This document shows positions 8,528 through 18,053 of a stretch of 51,152 bases of DNA, one piece after another (the first letter of the stretch is position 1; each line of letters opens with the position of its first letter). The stretch is from assembly GCA_036395835.1 (NCBI GenBank), contig DASWCW010000130.1, positions 1 to 51,152 on the forward strand, written 5' to 3'. This DNA comes from AP-16 sp036395835. Lineage in GTDB: Bacteria; Pseudomonadota; Alphaproteobacteria; Rhizobiales; Xanthobacteraceae. The notes below the pieces were generated by a model. That model ran no database searches, had not been told where the DNA came from, and saw only the letters and a list, made by a program, of their open reading frames with translations. The position numbers were made by a program, and so were the translations under genes.

Positions 8528-9433
8528 ATGGCGAACCGCATTTTGGTCACGGGCGCGAGCGGGTTTCTCGGCAGCGCCGTCATCCCGCGTCTGCTGGCGC
8601 GGGGCGAGGAGGTCGTCGGCCTCGATCCGGCAGCGCCGGTGAATCCGAGCATCCGACACATCGAAGATGATTTGTCCGAGCCGGCGCGCCTGCGCGAATT
8701 GCTGGCCGAGGAGCGGATCAGCCATGTCGTCCACGCCGGCGGCGTCTCGGGCCCCATGGTGATGACGGACCGGCCGGACCGGATCATGGCCATCAACGTC
8801 GGCGGCAGTCTCCATCTCCTGCTGGCCGCGCTCGATGCCGGCGTCAAAACTTTCATCTATTGCTCCTCGGTGTCGGCGATCGGCGATTTCCGCGAGGCCG
8901 ATCCCATCGCCGACGATTACCCGATGCGGCCGACCACGCCTTACGGCTGCTCCAAGGCCGCGATCGACATGGTGCTGCGCGGATTGTGGCGAACAACGCC
9001 ACTCGACCTGTGCTCGCTTCGCTTCACCGGGATTTACGGTCCCGGCAGACGGACCGCGTTCGTGATCGGCGAGATCGTCGATGCGGCGATCGAAGGGCGC
9101 CCGGCGCATGTCGGGCCCGCGAGCGACCAGCCGTTCCTCTATATCGACGATGCGGCGGATGCGGCCGTGGCCGCGTGTTTGTCCGCAACACGGCGGCAGC
9201 TGCATTATTTCCTCGCTTATCCCGAGCAGGTCGCGCTCGCCGATCTTGCGGCGGCTGCGGCGACCGCGGGCGCGCCGGTAACGCTTGAGGTCGACGCAAG
9301 CCGAACCTCAGCTCGGCGCGGTCCGCTCGACGTCGGACCGGCAGTCCGGGATTTCGGTTTTGCGCCGAAGATCGATCACCGCACGGGGATCGCGCGCATG
9401 ATCGCCGCGCGCCGCGCGGGCGCAGCAGAATGA
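8528..9433 (+). CDS. NAD-dependent epimerase/dehydratase (extended SDR)
   Basis: A 301-residue extended short-chain dehydrogenase of the nucleotide-sugar epimerase/dehydratase type, cytoplasmic. The N-terminal Rossmann motif GASGFLG is at 9-15, a catalytic serine lies in CSSVS (112-116), and the YGCSK active-site pair is Y139/K143. RFTGIYGPG near 165 is the usual substrate-side motif. The substrate cannot be read from the sequence; it stands alone with no sugar-nucleotide pathway genes nearby. A GC-rich palindromic repeat lies 22 bp after the stop. Alternative roles such as a lactone or aldehyde dehydrogenase of the same fold are possible. Confidence 0.85.
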   Translation: MANRILVTGASGFLGSAVIPRLLARGEEVVGLDPAAPVNPSIRHIEDDLSEPARLRELLAEERISHVVHAGGVSGPMVMTDRPDRIMAINVGGSLHLLLAALDAGVKTFIYCSSVSAIGDFREADPIADDYPMRPTTPYGCSKAAIDMVLRGLWRTTPLDLCSLRFTGIYGPGRRTAFVIGEIVDAAIEGRPAHVGPASDQPFLYIDDAADAAVAACLSATRRQLHYFLAYPEQVALADLAAAAATAGAPVTLEVDASRTSARRGPLDVGPAVRDFGFAPKIDHRTGIARMIAARRAGAAE

Positions 9434-9455
9434 AATGCGGGCCCCTCACCCTGTT

Positions 9456-9478
9456 CCCTCTCCGCGCTGGGGAGAGGG
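9456..9478. repeat. Intergenic GC palindrome (CCCTCTCC type)
   Basis: An 8-bp perfect inverted repeat CCCTCTCC/GGAGAGGG with a 7-nt loop lies between the convergent epimerase and SDR genes. The same kind of element occurs at 13803-13838. Such palindromes are scattered between genes in Rhizobiales genomes, and here it may also help end transcription. Confidence 0.55.
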
Positions 9479-9531
9479 CACCTGCATTCGCAGCTGCCGT
9501 GAACCAACACGGCGCGTGAACCTGTCACCAG

Positions 9532-10308
9532 TCAGATCGCCGTGTAACCGCCGTCGACCAGCATGTCGGCGCCGGTCATGAAGCTCGAGGTATCGCTGGC
9601 GAGAAACAGCGCGGCTTGCGCGATCTCCTCCGGCTGGCCGAGGCGCTCGAGCAGGTGCTTCGGCCCGGCGATCCGCCGCGCCGTCTCCATGTCGCCGAAG
9701 CGGAGCACCAGCCGCCGGGTCTCGACCGCACCAGGCGAGAGCGCGTTGACCCGGATGTTCTGCGCGGCGTGATCGACCGCCATGGCCTTGGCGAGCTGGA
9801 TCACCGCGCCCTTGGTGGCGCAATAGACGGCGCGGCCCGGAGCGCCGACGCGGCCGAGCTGCGAGGCGATGAGAACGATGCTGCCGCCGCCGGCACCGAC
9901 CATCATCGGCAGCACGGCGCGGCTGATGAGATAGGCGCCCTTCACATTGACGGCGAACACGCGATCCCATTCCGCGGGTCGAATGTCGGCGATGGTGGCG
10001 TTCGGGTCGTCGGCCGCGGCGGCATGGACGAGCACGCGGGCGCCGCCCAAGGCGTTCTGGACCGCCGCCGCGGCCGCCAGCGTATCCGCCTCGACGCTGA
10101 CATCGCAGCCATGCGCCAGCGCCTTTCCCGAGGCCGCCTCGATCGCCTGCGCGGTCTCTTCCGCGCCGGCCCGATCGATATCGAGACAAGCAACTGCGGC
10201 GCCGGCTGCGGCGAACGCGAGCGCGATGGCGCGGCCGATCCCGCCGCCCGCCCCGGTCACGACGGCGACTTTGTCGGCGAGCGAATCATTCTCCGGACCA
10301 GGCGACAT
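9532..10308 (-). CDS. Classical SDR oxidoreductase
   Basis: A 258-residue classical short-chain dehydrogenase/reductase. The cofactor motif TGAGGGIG is at 18-25, N121 is the structural Asn, and the catalytic set is S149, Y162 and K166 (YCATK). D42 after the second strand suggests a preference for NAD(H). The C-terminal MVDGGY motif is typical of FabG-like enzymes. The ATG at 10308 lies 2 bp past the livF stop, so it is the last gene of the Liv operon; an open frame continues far upstream inside livF but is only a reading-frame overlap. Its job is probably oxidation or reduction of the compound brought in by this importer; the substrate is unknown. Confidence 0.88.
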   Translation of the reverse strand: MSPGPENDSLADKVAVVTGAGGGIGRAIALAFAAAGAAVACLDIDRAGAEETAQAIEAASGKALAHGCDVSVEADTLAAAAAVQNALGGARVLVHAAAADDPNATIADIRPAEWDRVFAVNVKGAYLISRAVLPMMVGAGGGSIVLIASQLGRVGAPGRAVYCATKGAVIQLAKAMAVDHAAQNIRVNALSPGAVETRRLVLRFGDMETARRIAGPKHLLERLGQPEEIAQAALFLASDTSSFMTGADMLVDGGYTAI

Positions 10309-10310
10309 GA

Positions 10311-11047
<737 letters not shown>

Positions 11048-11051
<4 letters not shown>

Positions 11052-11857
11052 CGGAAATCGGCTCCCAGATAGGCGGCGACCACCGCCGGGCTCGCCTGCA
11101 CCTGCGCCGGCGTGCCTTCGAACAGGTGTTTGCCGTAATCCATCACCAGAACCCGGTCGGCGACCTGCATCACCAGATCCATATTGTGCTCGACCAGCGC
11201 CACCGTCATGCCGCGCCGGCGCAGCATGCGGATGCGGTCGAGCAGCCGCTCGACTTCGGCGGCATTCAGGCCGGCCGCGGGTTCATCGACCATCAGGAGC
11301 CGCGGCGCGGTCGCCAGCGCCCGCGCGATCTCCAGCATGCGCTGCTCGCCATAGGCGAGCGATCCGGCGAGCACTTGGGCGCGCCGCGCGAGCCCGACGA
11401 ACGAAAGCAGCTCCTGCGCTTGCGCACGGCTGCGGGCCTGATCGCGCCGAAACGCGGCGCCATGCATCAGATATTGCCAGGCCGAAATATCGTGATGGAT
11501 GTGAAAGCCGGCCAGCACGTTGTCGAGCACGGAAAGGCGCTTGAACAGCCGGATTTTCTGGAACGTGCGTGCGAGGCCTCTCCGCGCGCGTCGATGCGCC
11601 GGGGTCCCGACAAGCTCCGTGCCGTCGAAGTACATCGTGCCCGCGTCCGGCTGATAGATGCCGCTCATCAGGTTGAGCAGCGTCGATTTGCCGGCGCCGT
11701 TGGGGCCGATGATCGCGAACACCGTGCCGCTCGGGATCTGCAGCGAAATCTCGCGGACCGCCCGCACGCCGCCGAAATTCTTGCACAGCCCCGTGGCGGC
11801 AAACAGGATCGATGGTTCGCCGGAATCGGCGGCGCGCGCAGCGGACCCGGCGGTCAT
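11048..11857 (-). CDS. livG: Liv-type ABC transporter ATPase LivG
   Basis: A 269-residue ATPase, partner of LivF. Walker A GPNGAGKST is near 49-57, the Liv-specific RTFQKIRLF stretch near 95-103, the signature is the unusual LAYGEQRML (LSGGQ-like but Tyr for Gly, as in many LivG proteins), Walker B is LLMVDEPAAGL, and the H-loop VEHNMD is LivG-typical. The ATG at 11857 overlaps the livM stop by 4 bp (ATGA). An open frame runs upstream to 12463 within livM but has no family content there. Confidence 0.92.
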
Positions 11858-12894
11858 CGCCGATGCTCCGCAGGCATGCCGCGCAGTCCGAGGCGGCGCA
11901 GGCGGGCGGCGGCGAGCTGCACCGCCTGGGCGATGCCGCCGGGCATGAACAGAACGACGAGTGTCAGCGCCAGGCCGTAGACGATCAGGCGCAGGTCGCC
12001 GAGCCCGCGCAGCGGCTCGGGAAGCACGGTGAGCAGGATGGCGCCGCAGACCGGGCCGATCAGCGTGCCCATGCCGCCGACGATGACCATCGCCAGGATC
12101 GTGAACGACTCGGTGATGAAGAACGCGTCCGGCACGAGCGTGCCGACGAAGCTCGCATAGAAGCAGCCCGCCGCGCCGGCCACGGCGGAACCGACCCCGA
12201 AGGCGAACACCTTCCACGCCTGCGTATTTACGCCCAGCGAAGCCGCCGAGAGCTCGTCCTCGCGGATCGCGGTCAGCGTCTCGCCGATCGGCGAGCGGAC
12301 CAGCCGATCGAGCACCACGTAGGAAAGCAGCGCAAATCCCGCGACCAGATAGAACAAATTGGCAAGATTGCCGAAGTCGATTGCCGGCAAGCCGGGCAAT
12401 GCCAGCGGCGGCGGCGGCGGAATGGCGTAGATGCCGAGCGGACCCTGGGTGAGGCTGATCCAATTGAGCAGGATCTGATAGGTGATGACGGCGAAGCCGA
12501 GCGACGCGATCGCCAGATAATGGCCGCGCAGGCGCGCCGCGAAGATCGAGAGCAGCATGCCGGCCGCCCCGGAGAACAGGATCGCGCCCGCGAATGCCGC
12601 CCAGAACGGCACGCCCAATCGCGTGATCAGCAGGGTCGAGACGTAGGCGCCGAGCCCGTAAAAGGCGGATTGGCCGAGATTGAGCTGCCCGGCATAGCCG
12701 ACCACGAAATCGAGCCCGATCGCCAGCATGACGTTGATGGCGCAGACGATGAGATTGGTGCGCCAGTAGGAATCCGTGAAGATCAACGGCAGGACCGCGA
12801 TGACGAGCACCGCTGCGAAGAACCCGATGCGACGCGAGGACAGCACCGGATCGCGGGCCGGCGTCCGCCGATCGCTCGTCGGCGCGTCAGACAT
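11854..12894 (-). CDS. livM: Liv-type ABC permease LivM
   Basis: A 346-residue inner-membrane permease with about nine hydrophobic segments. The LivM-typical motifs GYAGQLNLGQSAFYGLGAY (near 68-86) and the coupling region with RSPIGE and AIREDELSAASLG (near 203-225) are both present. It overlaps the end of livH by 8 bp and the start of livG by 4 bp, so the genes are translated as one operon. It forms the membrane channel with LivH. A Pro-rich loop (IPPPPPLALPG) sits between two helices. Confidence 0.92.
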   Translation of the reverse strand: MSDAPTSDRRTPARDPVLSSRRIGFFAAVLVIAVLPLIFTDSYWRTNLIVCAINVMLAIGLDFVVGYAGQLNLGQSAFYGLGAYVSTLLITRLGVPFWAAFAGAILFSGAAGMLLSIFAARLRGHYLAIASLGFAVITYQILLNWISLTQGPLGIYAIPPPPPLALPGLPAIDFGNLANLFYLVAGFALLSYVVLDRLVRSPIGETLTAIREDELSAASLGVNTQAWKVFAFGVGSAVAGAAGCFYASFVGTLVPDAFFITESFTILAMVIVGGMGTLIGPVCGAILLTVLPEPLRGLGDLRLIVYGLALTLVVLFMPGGIAQAVQLAAARLRRLGLRGMPAEHRR

Positions 12895-13768
12895 TTTCCT
12901 CGCGCGTCTCGGCGATCAGGCCGGTGGGACGCACCGCCAGCGTGAGCAGGAGCAGCGCGAACACCACGATGTCGGTCAGCCCGGGATTGAAGAATTGCGT
13001 GGTGTAGCTCTCGATCAGGCCGACCAGCAGGCCGGCGATGATCGTGCCTTCGAAGTTGCCGAAGCCGCCGATGATCACGATGGCGAACGCCTTGAGGATG
13101 ACCGAGGCGCCGGCGAACGGGGTCAGGACCAGGACCGGCGCGAGCATCGCCCCGCCCATGCCGGCCAGCGCCGACGCGATCACGAACGTGAGCATGATGA
13201 GCTTGTCCGGGTCGATTCCCATCAGGCCCGCGGTCTCGAGGTCCTGCGACACCGCGCGCAGTGCCTTGCCGAGGAACGTGAACCGCATGAAGGCATAGAG
13301 CAGCACGATCGTGGAGGCGGAAACCGCGATGATGAATAGGTTCTGCATCGTCACGAAAATTCCGCCGAAACGCACTACTTGCTGGCTATACGGGGATTCG
13401 AACGCGTAGGGGATCGGGCCGAACCACAGCAGCATGGCGTTCTCGAGCAGTACCGAGACCCCGATCGTGGCGATCAGCGGCAAGAGCTCGCTGCCGCGCC
13501 GGCGCAGCGGCGCGAAGATCGCGGCATTGACCAGGAATCCCATGGCGGCTCCGACCGCGAGCGCGACGGCGATGCTCGCCAGATAGCTGCCGCCGAATGT
13601 ATGGATGAAGAAATAGGCGGCAAACGCCCCGAGTGTGACGATGTCGGCGTGCGCGAAATTGATCTGAACCAGCACGCCGTAGATCAGGGTGAGCCCCAGG
13701 GCGACGAGCACGTAGAGGCTCCCCAGAACGATGCCGTTGATGCCCTGCTGGAGAATGACGGTCAGCAT
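12887..13768 (-). CDS. livH: Liv-type ABC permease LivH
   Basis: A 293-residue permease, partner of LivM, with about eight hydrophobic segments. Typical features are the N-terminal QQGINGIVLGSLYVLVALG stretch, QINFAHAD near 48-55, and the coupling motif LGKALRAVSQD near 178-188. The ATG at 13768 is chosen because the family start MLTVILQQ follows; an in-frame ATG 60 bp upstream would add residues translated from a palindromic repeat region. A 115-bp gap with a GC palindrome separates it from the binding-protein gene. Confidence 0.92.
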   Translation of the reverse strand: MLTVILQQGINGIVLGSLYVLVALGLTLIYGVLVQINFAHADIVTLGAFAAYFFIHTFGGSYLASIAVALAVGAAMGFLVNAAIFAPLRRRGSELLPLIATIGVSVLLENAMLLWFGPIPYAFESPYSQQVVRFGGIFVTMQNLFIIAVSASTIVLLYAFMRFTFLGKALRAVSQDLETAGLMGIDPDKLIMLTFVIASALAGMGGAMLAPVLVLTPFAGASVILKAFAIVIIGGFGNFEGTIIAGLLVGLIESYTTQFFNPGLTDIVVFALLLLTLAVRPTGLIAETREENV

Positions 13769-13802
13769 GGCTTGTGGGGGGTGAGGACTGTCGTGCCACA
13801 CA

Positions 13803-13838
13803 CCCCCCTCCCCATCCCTGCCCCACAAGGGGAGAGGG
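13803..13838. repeat. Intergenic GC palindrome between binding protein and livH
   Basis: The imperfect inverted repeat CCCCTCCCC...GGGGAGAGGG is the second copy of the element seen at 9456-9478. Its place between the binding-protein gene and the permease genes could reduce read-through or stabilise the upstream mRNA, which would fit the need for more binding protein than permease; this is inference. Confidence 0.5.
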
Positions 13839-13883
13839 AACCGATTGCGGCTCGCATGGAGCCATGACTGAAGCGCGCCCGCG

Positions 13884-15047
13884 TCAATTCCAGCTCAGTG
13901 CCTTCCAGGACAGGTCCGGCAAGGTTTCCATGTAGTGGATCGTGTCCATCCGGGTGTTCTGATTGTGAGCGTCGAACTCGACGCCTCCCGTCACGCCGGA
14001 GAAATTCTTGGTGGCGGCGAGAGTGTCGCGGAGCGACTGCGCATCGCTCGCGCCGCGCCGAACCACGTCGGCGATCAGCATGATCTGATCGTAGGCGTGC
14101 GCGTTGAGATGCGTGGGCTCCTGATTGTACTTGGCCCGAAACGCCTCGACGAAATTGCGCACCACTTCGCGCTTGTCGGCCGGGTCGAATTGCACGATGC
14201 GGATGTAGCCGAGCGCGGCCTTGCCGGCTTTCTGCTCGAACCCGAACGGTAGCCAGATGGTGCCGAGCTGGATTGCCTGTCCGTCGCCGCCCTTGGTCAC
14301 GCCGGCTTGCGCCAGTGCCTGGGTGATCTTCAGTCCCTGCCCTTCGAGCGTGTAGGTCGGAATGACGTCGATCTTGCCGAGGCCGGCGACCCGTGTGGCG
14401 ATCGCGGTGAAATCGTTGACGTCGCGGCCGAAGCCGATGTCCGCCAGGATCTTGCCGCCGAGCTGGCTGAAAGTATCGGAAAAAACCTTGGCATTGCCGA
14501 TTCCGGCGTTGGTGTTCTCATAGAGCAGGACCGCGGTACGGGCGCCGAGCGTCTTGTAGGCATGGGTCGCGATGTCGATCCCCTGCATCACCTCGTTCGG
14601 CATGATGCGGAACGTCCAGGGATTGCCCGGATCGGTGATCTTGATCGAGGAGGAGCCGGCGTTGAGGAACGGCACCTTCGCCTGGGCCATCACCGGCATG
14701 ATTGCCAGCGTCGCGTCCGAGCATTCCTCGCCGATCGTGATATCGGGCTTGTACTGATCGAGGATGCGCTTGGCCGCCTGGGTCGCCGGCAGCGGACTGC
14801 AGGCGGAGTCTTCGTACTGCACCTCGAACTTGAAGCCGTTGACGCCGGTCTTGTTCAGCGCCTCGAGCGCGAGCTCGATCCCCTGCTTGTCCTGCGCGCC
14901 GAAATAGGATCCGGGACCCGACATCGGCAGCAATGCCCCGATCTTGATGGTCTTGTCGGCAGCGAGGCTCGCCGGCACGACGGCGGCCGAAACGATGGCG
15001 GCGAGCGCCAGGACGGAAAGCGTTGGACCGAATGGCTTCGTGCACAT
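13884..15047 (-). CDS. Liv-type ABC substrate-binding protein
   Basis: A 387-residue periplasmic binding protein of the LivK/Leu-Ile-Val-type (type I periplasmic binding fold). The signal peptide is at 1-29, with likely cleavage after SLA, and the mature start KTIKIGALLPMSGPGSYFG is typical. QGIELALEALN near 55-65 and the EECSDATLAI stretch near 107-116 belong to the ligand-binding lobe. Three cysteines occur in the mature part (C75 region and C109 region), unlike most LivK. It heads the Liv operon. The ligand is unknown; related proteins bind amino acids, amides or aromatic acids. Confidence 0.9.
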   Translation of the reverse strand: MCTKPFGPTLSVLALAAIVSAAVVPASLAADKTIKIGALLPMSGPGSYFGAQDKQGIELALEALNKTGVNGFKFEVQYEDSACSPLPATQAAKRILDQYKPDITIGEECSDATLAIMPVMAQAKVPFLNAGSSSIKITDPGNPWTFRIMPNEVMQGIDIATHAYKTLGARTAVLLYENTNAGIGNAKVFSDTFSQLGGKILADIGFGRDVNDFTAIATRVAGLGKIDVIPTYTLEGQGLKITQALAQAGVTKGGDGQAIQLGTIWLPFGFEQKAGKAALGYIRIVQFDPADKREVVRNFVEAFRAKYNQEPTHLNAHAYDQIMLIADVVRRGASDAQSLRDTLAATKNFSGVTGGVEFDAHNQNTRMDTIHYMETLPDLSWKALSWN

Positions 15048-15193
15048 GGATCGCTCCTGCGTGGCGGCGGCGGCCGCCTATTCACTCAAAAAAACCGGGC
15101 CTTGGCAATCGGAGGGAGCCGGCTTCCGCGGCAGGCGCGAAATTTCTGGGGCCGGAGCGCGGACCGCCGATCTTCGCGCGGCGGAATTCGCGC

Positions 15194-15970
15194 TCAGGGC
15201 GCCGCGGCGCCATCGATCCTTTTCGGACGCCAGCGCAGCGCCTGCTTCTCCACCCGGTCGAGACAGCTGCTGAGGATGACGACGATGACCATCAGCACCA
15301 GCACGCCGGCCATCGTGCCGGCCGTATCCAGCACATTCGTCTTCTCCATGATCCGATAGCCGAGGCCTTCCGTGGAGGCGATGAACTCGGCAACGACCGT
15401 CGCGACGAGCGCCTGCGGAATCGCGATCCGTAGCCCGGAAATGATCCACGGGCTCGCATTGGGGATGGTGACGTGCCAGAACAGCTGCCAGCGGTTGGTG
15501 CCGAGAATCCGCGCAACGTTGCGCAGCTCCAGATCGGCATCGCGCACGCCGTCATAGGTGCTGAAGAAGACCAGCAGGAAGCTCATCATTCCCGCCATCA
15601 TCACCTTGGAGGTCAGGGCAATGCCGAACCAAAGCACGAAGATCGGGGCCAGCGCGATCCGGGGGATGCCGTAGAGGGCCAGCATGAACGGCCGCAGCAC
15701 GTCGGCGAGCGTCTCGGATTGCGCCAGCATCACGCCGAGCACGAGACCGAGCCCCGCGCCACCGAGGTAACCGATGGCGGTCGCGCGGAACGTGGCCGAC
15801 AGGTCCTCCCAGAGCTGGCCGGTTTGCGCCGATTTCCATGCGGCCGCCGCGATTGTGCTGGGCTGCGAGAACCAAAACGGATCGAACAGCCGTCCCGCGC
15901 CGAATTCCCACAAGATCAACAGGCCGCCGGCGAGCGCCAGCCGCCAAAGCGTCACCTTCGTTGGCCTCAT
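15194..15970 (-). CDS. ABC permease, NitT/TauT (SsuC-like) family
   Basis: A 258-residue inner-membrane permease of the nitrate/sulfonate/taurine type, with about six hydrophobic segments. The family stretch MLALYGIPRIALAPIF near 105-120 and the coupling EAA-like region ARILGTNRWQLFWHV near 162-176 are visible. The ATG at 15970 overlaps the ATPase stop by 4 bp. With the ATPase and NMT1 binding protein it makes a full importer. The family also carries riboflavin precursors, pyrimidines and aromatic acids, so a sulfonate ligand is only one option. Confidence 0.9.
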   Translation of the reverse strand: MRPTKVTLWRLALAGGLLILWEFGAGRLFDPFWFSQPSTIAAAAWKSAQTGQLWEDLSATFRATAIGYLGGAGLGLVLGVMLAQSETLADVLRPFMLALYGIPRIALAPIFVLWFGIALTSKVMMAGMMSFLLVFFSTYDGVRDADLELRNVARILGTNRWQLFWHVTIPNASPWIISGLRIAIPQALVATVVAEFIASTEGLGYRIMEKTNVLDTAGTMAGVLVLMVIVVILSSCLDRVEKQALRWRPKRIDGAAAP

Positions 15971-16785
15971 TGCGTGGCCTCCTTCATCTCGGCCGCGAGC
16001 TGCAGCCAGATCCTGTCGTAGATGCTGCGGAACTGCGGGTTGGTATGGATGGTGAAGATGTCGCGAGGCCGCGGCAGACCGACCGGAACGATCTCTCGCA
16101 CGCAACCGGGCCGGGCGCTCATCACCACGACGCAGTCGCCGAGCGCGATCGCCTCGGTGAGGTCGTGGGTGATGAAGATCAATGTGGTGTCGGGCCGCTC
16201 GCTCCACAGGGTGAGCAGCAGATCCTGGAGGTGAAGCCGCGTCTGTGCGTCGAGCGGTCCGAATGGCTCGTCGAGCAGAATGATCTTGGGATCGTACGCA
16301 AGCGTGCGCACGATGTTGACGCGCTGGCGCATGCCGCCCGAAAGCTCGTGCCGGTAGTGGTTGGCGAACCCGCCGAGACCGACCCGCTCGATGAGCTGCA
16401 TCGCGCGATGGCGCTGCTCGGCGCGCGAACCGAGCCCGCGCATCTCCAGACCGAACATTACGTTCTGCAGGACCGTACGCCAGGGGAACAGGTTGTCGGC
16501 CTGCGTGACATAGCCGATGTCGCGATTGATGCCGCGAGCCGGCCGGCCCTGATAGAGCAAGTCCCCCGCGCTGGCTTCGAGCAGCCCGACGATCAGGTTG
16601 AGCAGGGTCGACTTGCCGCAACCCGAAGGACCGACCACGGTCACGAACTCGCCGGCCTCAATATCGAGATCCACCCCGGCGAGCGCCGCGACTTCGCCCC
16701 GCGGGCTGCGGAATTTCAGCGATACGTTTCTCAGGCAGATGATCGGCCGATCCTGCGCGCTGCCGTCACCTGCTTGCCTGAGCAC
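15967..16785 (-). CDS. ABC ATPase, NitT/TauT (SsuB-like) family
   Basis: A 272-residue ATPase with all motifs canonical: Walker A GPSGCGKST near 52-60, Q-loop VTQADNLFPW near 93-102, signature LSGGMRQR near 148-155, Walker B ILLDEPF near 172-178, and H-loop THDLTEA near 207-213. The start codon is GTG at 16785, 14 bp after the binding-protein stop. These intact motifs contrast with the two altered ATPases of the importer at 26.5-31.5 kb. Confidence 0.9.
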   Translation of the reverse strand: MLRQAGDGSAQDRPIICLRNVSLKFRSPRGEVAALAGVDLDIEAGEFVTVVGPSGCGKSTLLNLIVGLLEASAGDLLYQGRPARGINRDIGYVTQADNLFPWRTVLQNVMFGLEMRGLGSRAEQRHRAMQLIERVGLGGFANHYRHELSGGMRQRVNIVRTLAYDPKIILLDEPFGPLDAQTRLHLQDLLLTLWSERPDTTLIFITHDLTEAIALGDCVVVMSARPGCVREIVPVGLPRPRDIFTIHTNPQFRSIYDRIWLQLAAEMKEATQ

Positions 16786-16799
16786 GACGGGCCCGCCGA

Positions 16800-17795
16800 C
16801 TATTTCAGGAAACGATCATCGAACGTGGCGACCAGCTTGTCCGGGTCGACGTCGCGGCCGTCGAGCTTCAGCGTATTCACCCACATCTGTTTGCTGACGC
16901 GCCCGGTGGGATTGATGGCCTTCTTGGTGGCCTCGACGGCGGCGTCAAGCGTGTCGGGATCGACCTTTTCGTAGATCTCCCGGATCGCTTGCGCGACCTC
17001 GGCGGTCGGTTTGGCGCGGATGTCGTCCATCGCCTTGCGCAGCGCCCTCACCATTCGGTGTACCGTCTCGGGATCGTCCGCGAGCGTCTTGGGCGCGACG
17101 ACGAGGCCCGACATCACGAACGGATCGATCGAAGGATCGTCGCCATTGGCATTGTCGACCCACATCACCGCCTTGCCGCGCTGGACCATGAGCCGGTCGT
17201 GCGGCGTCGAGATCGCGTAGCCGTCGATGCGATTCTGGTCGAAGGAGCTGACGAGGCTCGAGGGCGCTCCCAGCGCCACGATCTCGACCTCGCCTTCGCG
17301 CAAGCCGCCGATCCGCATCAGGTGCTCGACCTGGCGATGGGTCAGGGAGCCGGGCTGCGTCATGCCGAGCCGCAGGCCCTTGAGCGCGCGGGCGCGCTCG
17401 GCGAGCGGCGCATCCGGCTTGACGCCCGACTTCTCGGCCGCAGCCTTGCTGATCACGACGCCGATCAAGTTGCGGCTGAGCATGTTGAGCACGTTGACGA
17501 TCGGTCGATCGGCCTGGGCCGCGCCGATCTGGTAGGGACCGACCCCAAAATTGAACTCCACGTCCCCGGACAGAAGCGCCGCCAGGTCGGGCCCGCCGCC
17601 TCGCGTAGCGATCTGCTGGACATCGAGCCCTTCCGCGGCGAAATAGCCTTTCACGCGCGCATAGTCGGCGGGCAGAAAGGTGAAACTGGCGACCGCCTGC
17701 GTAACCCGAATCTTTTTCAGGCTCGGCTGTGCGGCGGCCGAGGCGAAAGCCAAGGCCAGCGCCACGGCTACCGGAAAGATCAGGACAGGCTTCAT
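16800..17795 (-). CDS. NMT1/SsuA-like ABC substrate-binding protein
   Basis: A 331-residue periplasmic protein with a Sec signal peptide (MKPVLIFPVAVALALAF, cleavage near residue 22-24). It has the NMT1/ThiY/SsuA-like fold: FTFLPADYARVKGYFAAEGLDV near 45-66 is the typical first-lobe signature, followed by a GGGPDLAALLSGDVEF loop. GGGAGGAAC precedes the ATG. First gene of a three-gene importer that is divergent (258 bp) from a CoA-transferase gene. The substrate is unknown; the neighbouring CoA-transferase suggests an organic acid. Confidence 0.88.
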   Translation of the reverse strand: MKPVLIFPVAVALALAFASAAAQPSLKKIRVTQAVASFTFLPADYARVKGYFAAEGLDVQQIATRGGGPDLAALLSGDVEFNFGVGPYQIGAAQADRPIVNVLNMLSRNLIGVVISKAAAEKSGVKPDAPLAERARALKGLRLGMTQPGSLTHRQVEHLMRIGGLREGEVEIVALGAPSSLVSSFDQNRIDGYAISTPHDRLMVQRGKAVMWVDNANGDDPSIDPFVMSGLVVAPKTLADDPETVHRMVRALRKAMDDIRAKPTAEVAQAIREIYEKVDPDTLDAAVEATKKAINPTGRVSKQMWVNTLKLDGRDVDPDKLVATFDDRFLK

Positions 17796-18053
17796 AGTTC
17801 CTCCCCTCGTTGCGTTTGGTGCGGACCGATGCAGGCCGTTCGCGCCACGATACCGGAAGTACACGGCTGCGAGGGAATTTTGCACGAATTCGATCGCATC
17901 CGGAAAGCCGCCCGGCAGGAAGCCCTGCGTCGATATCTTTGTCTCCGGAAATGGCCGATCGCGCCGGAGCTGGACCGGCCCACCGGGCGCGTCGTGCTTG
18001 CCTAGGACGGGGCCGACCCCTTAACAAACACGGGCATCGAGGGAGGAAACCGC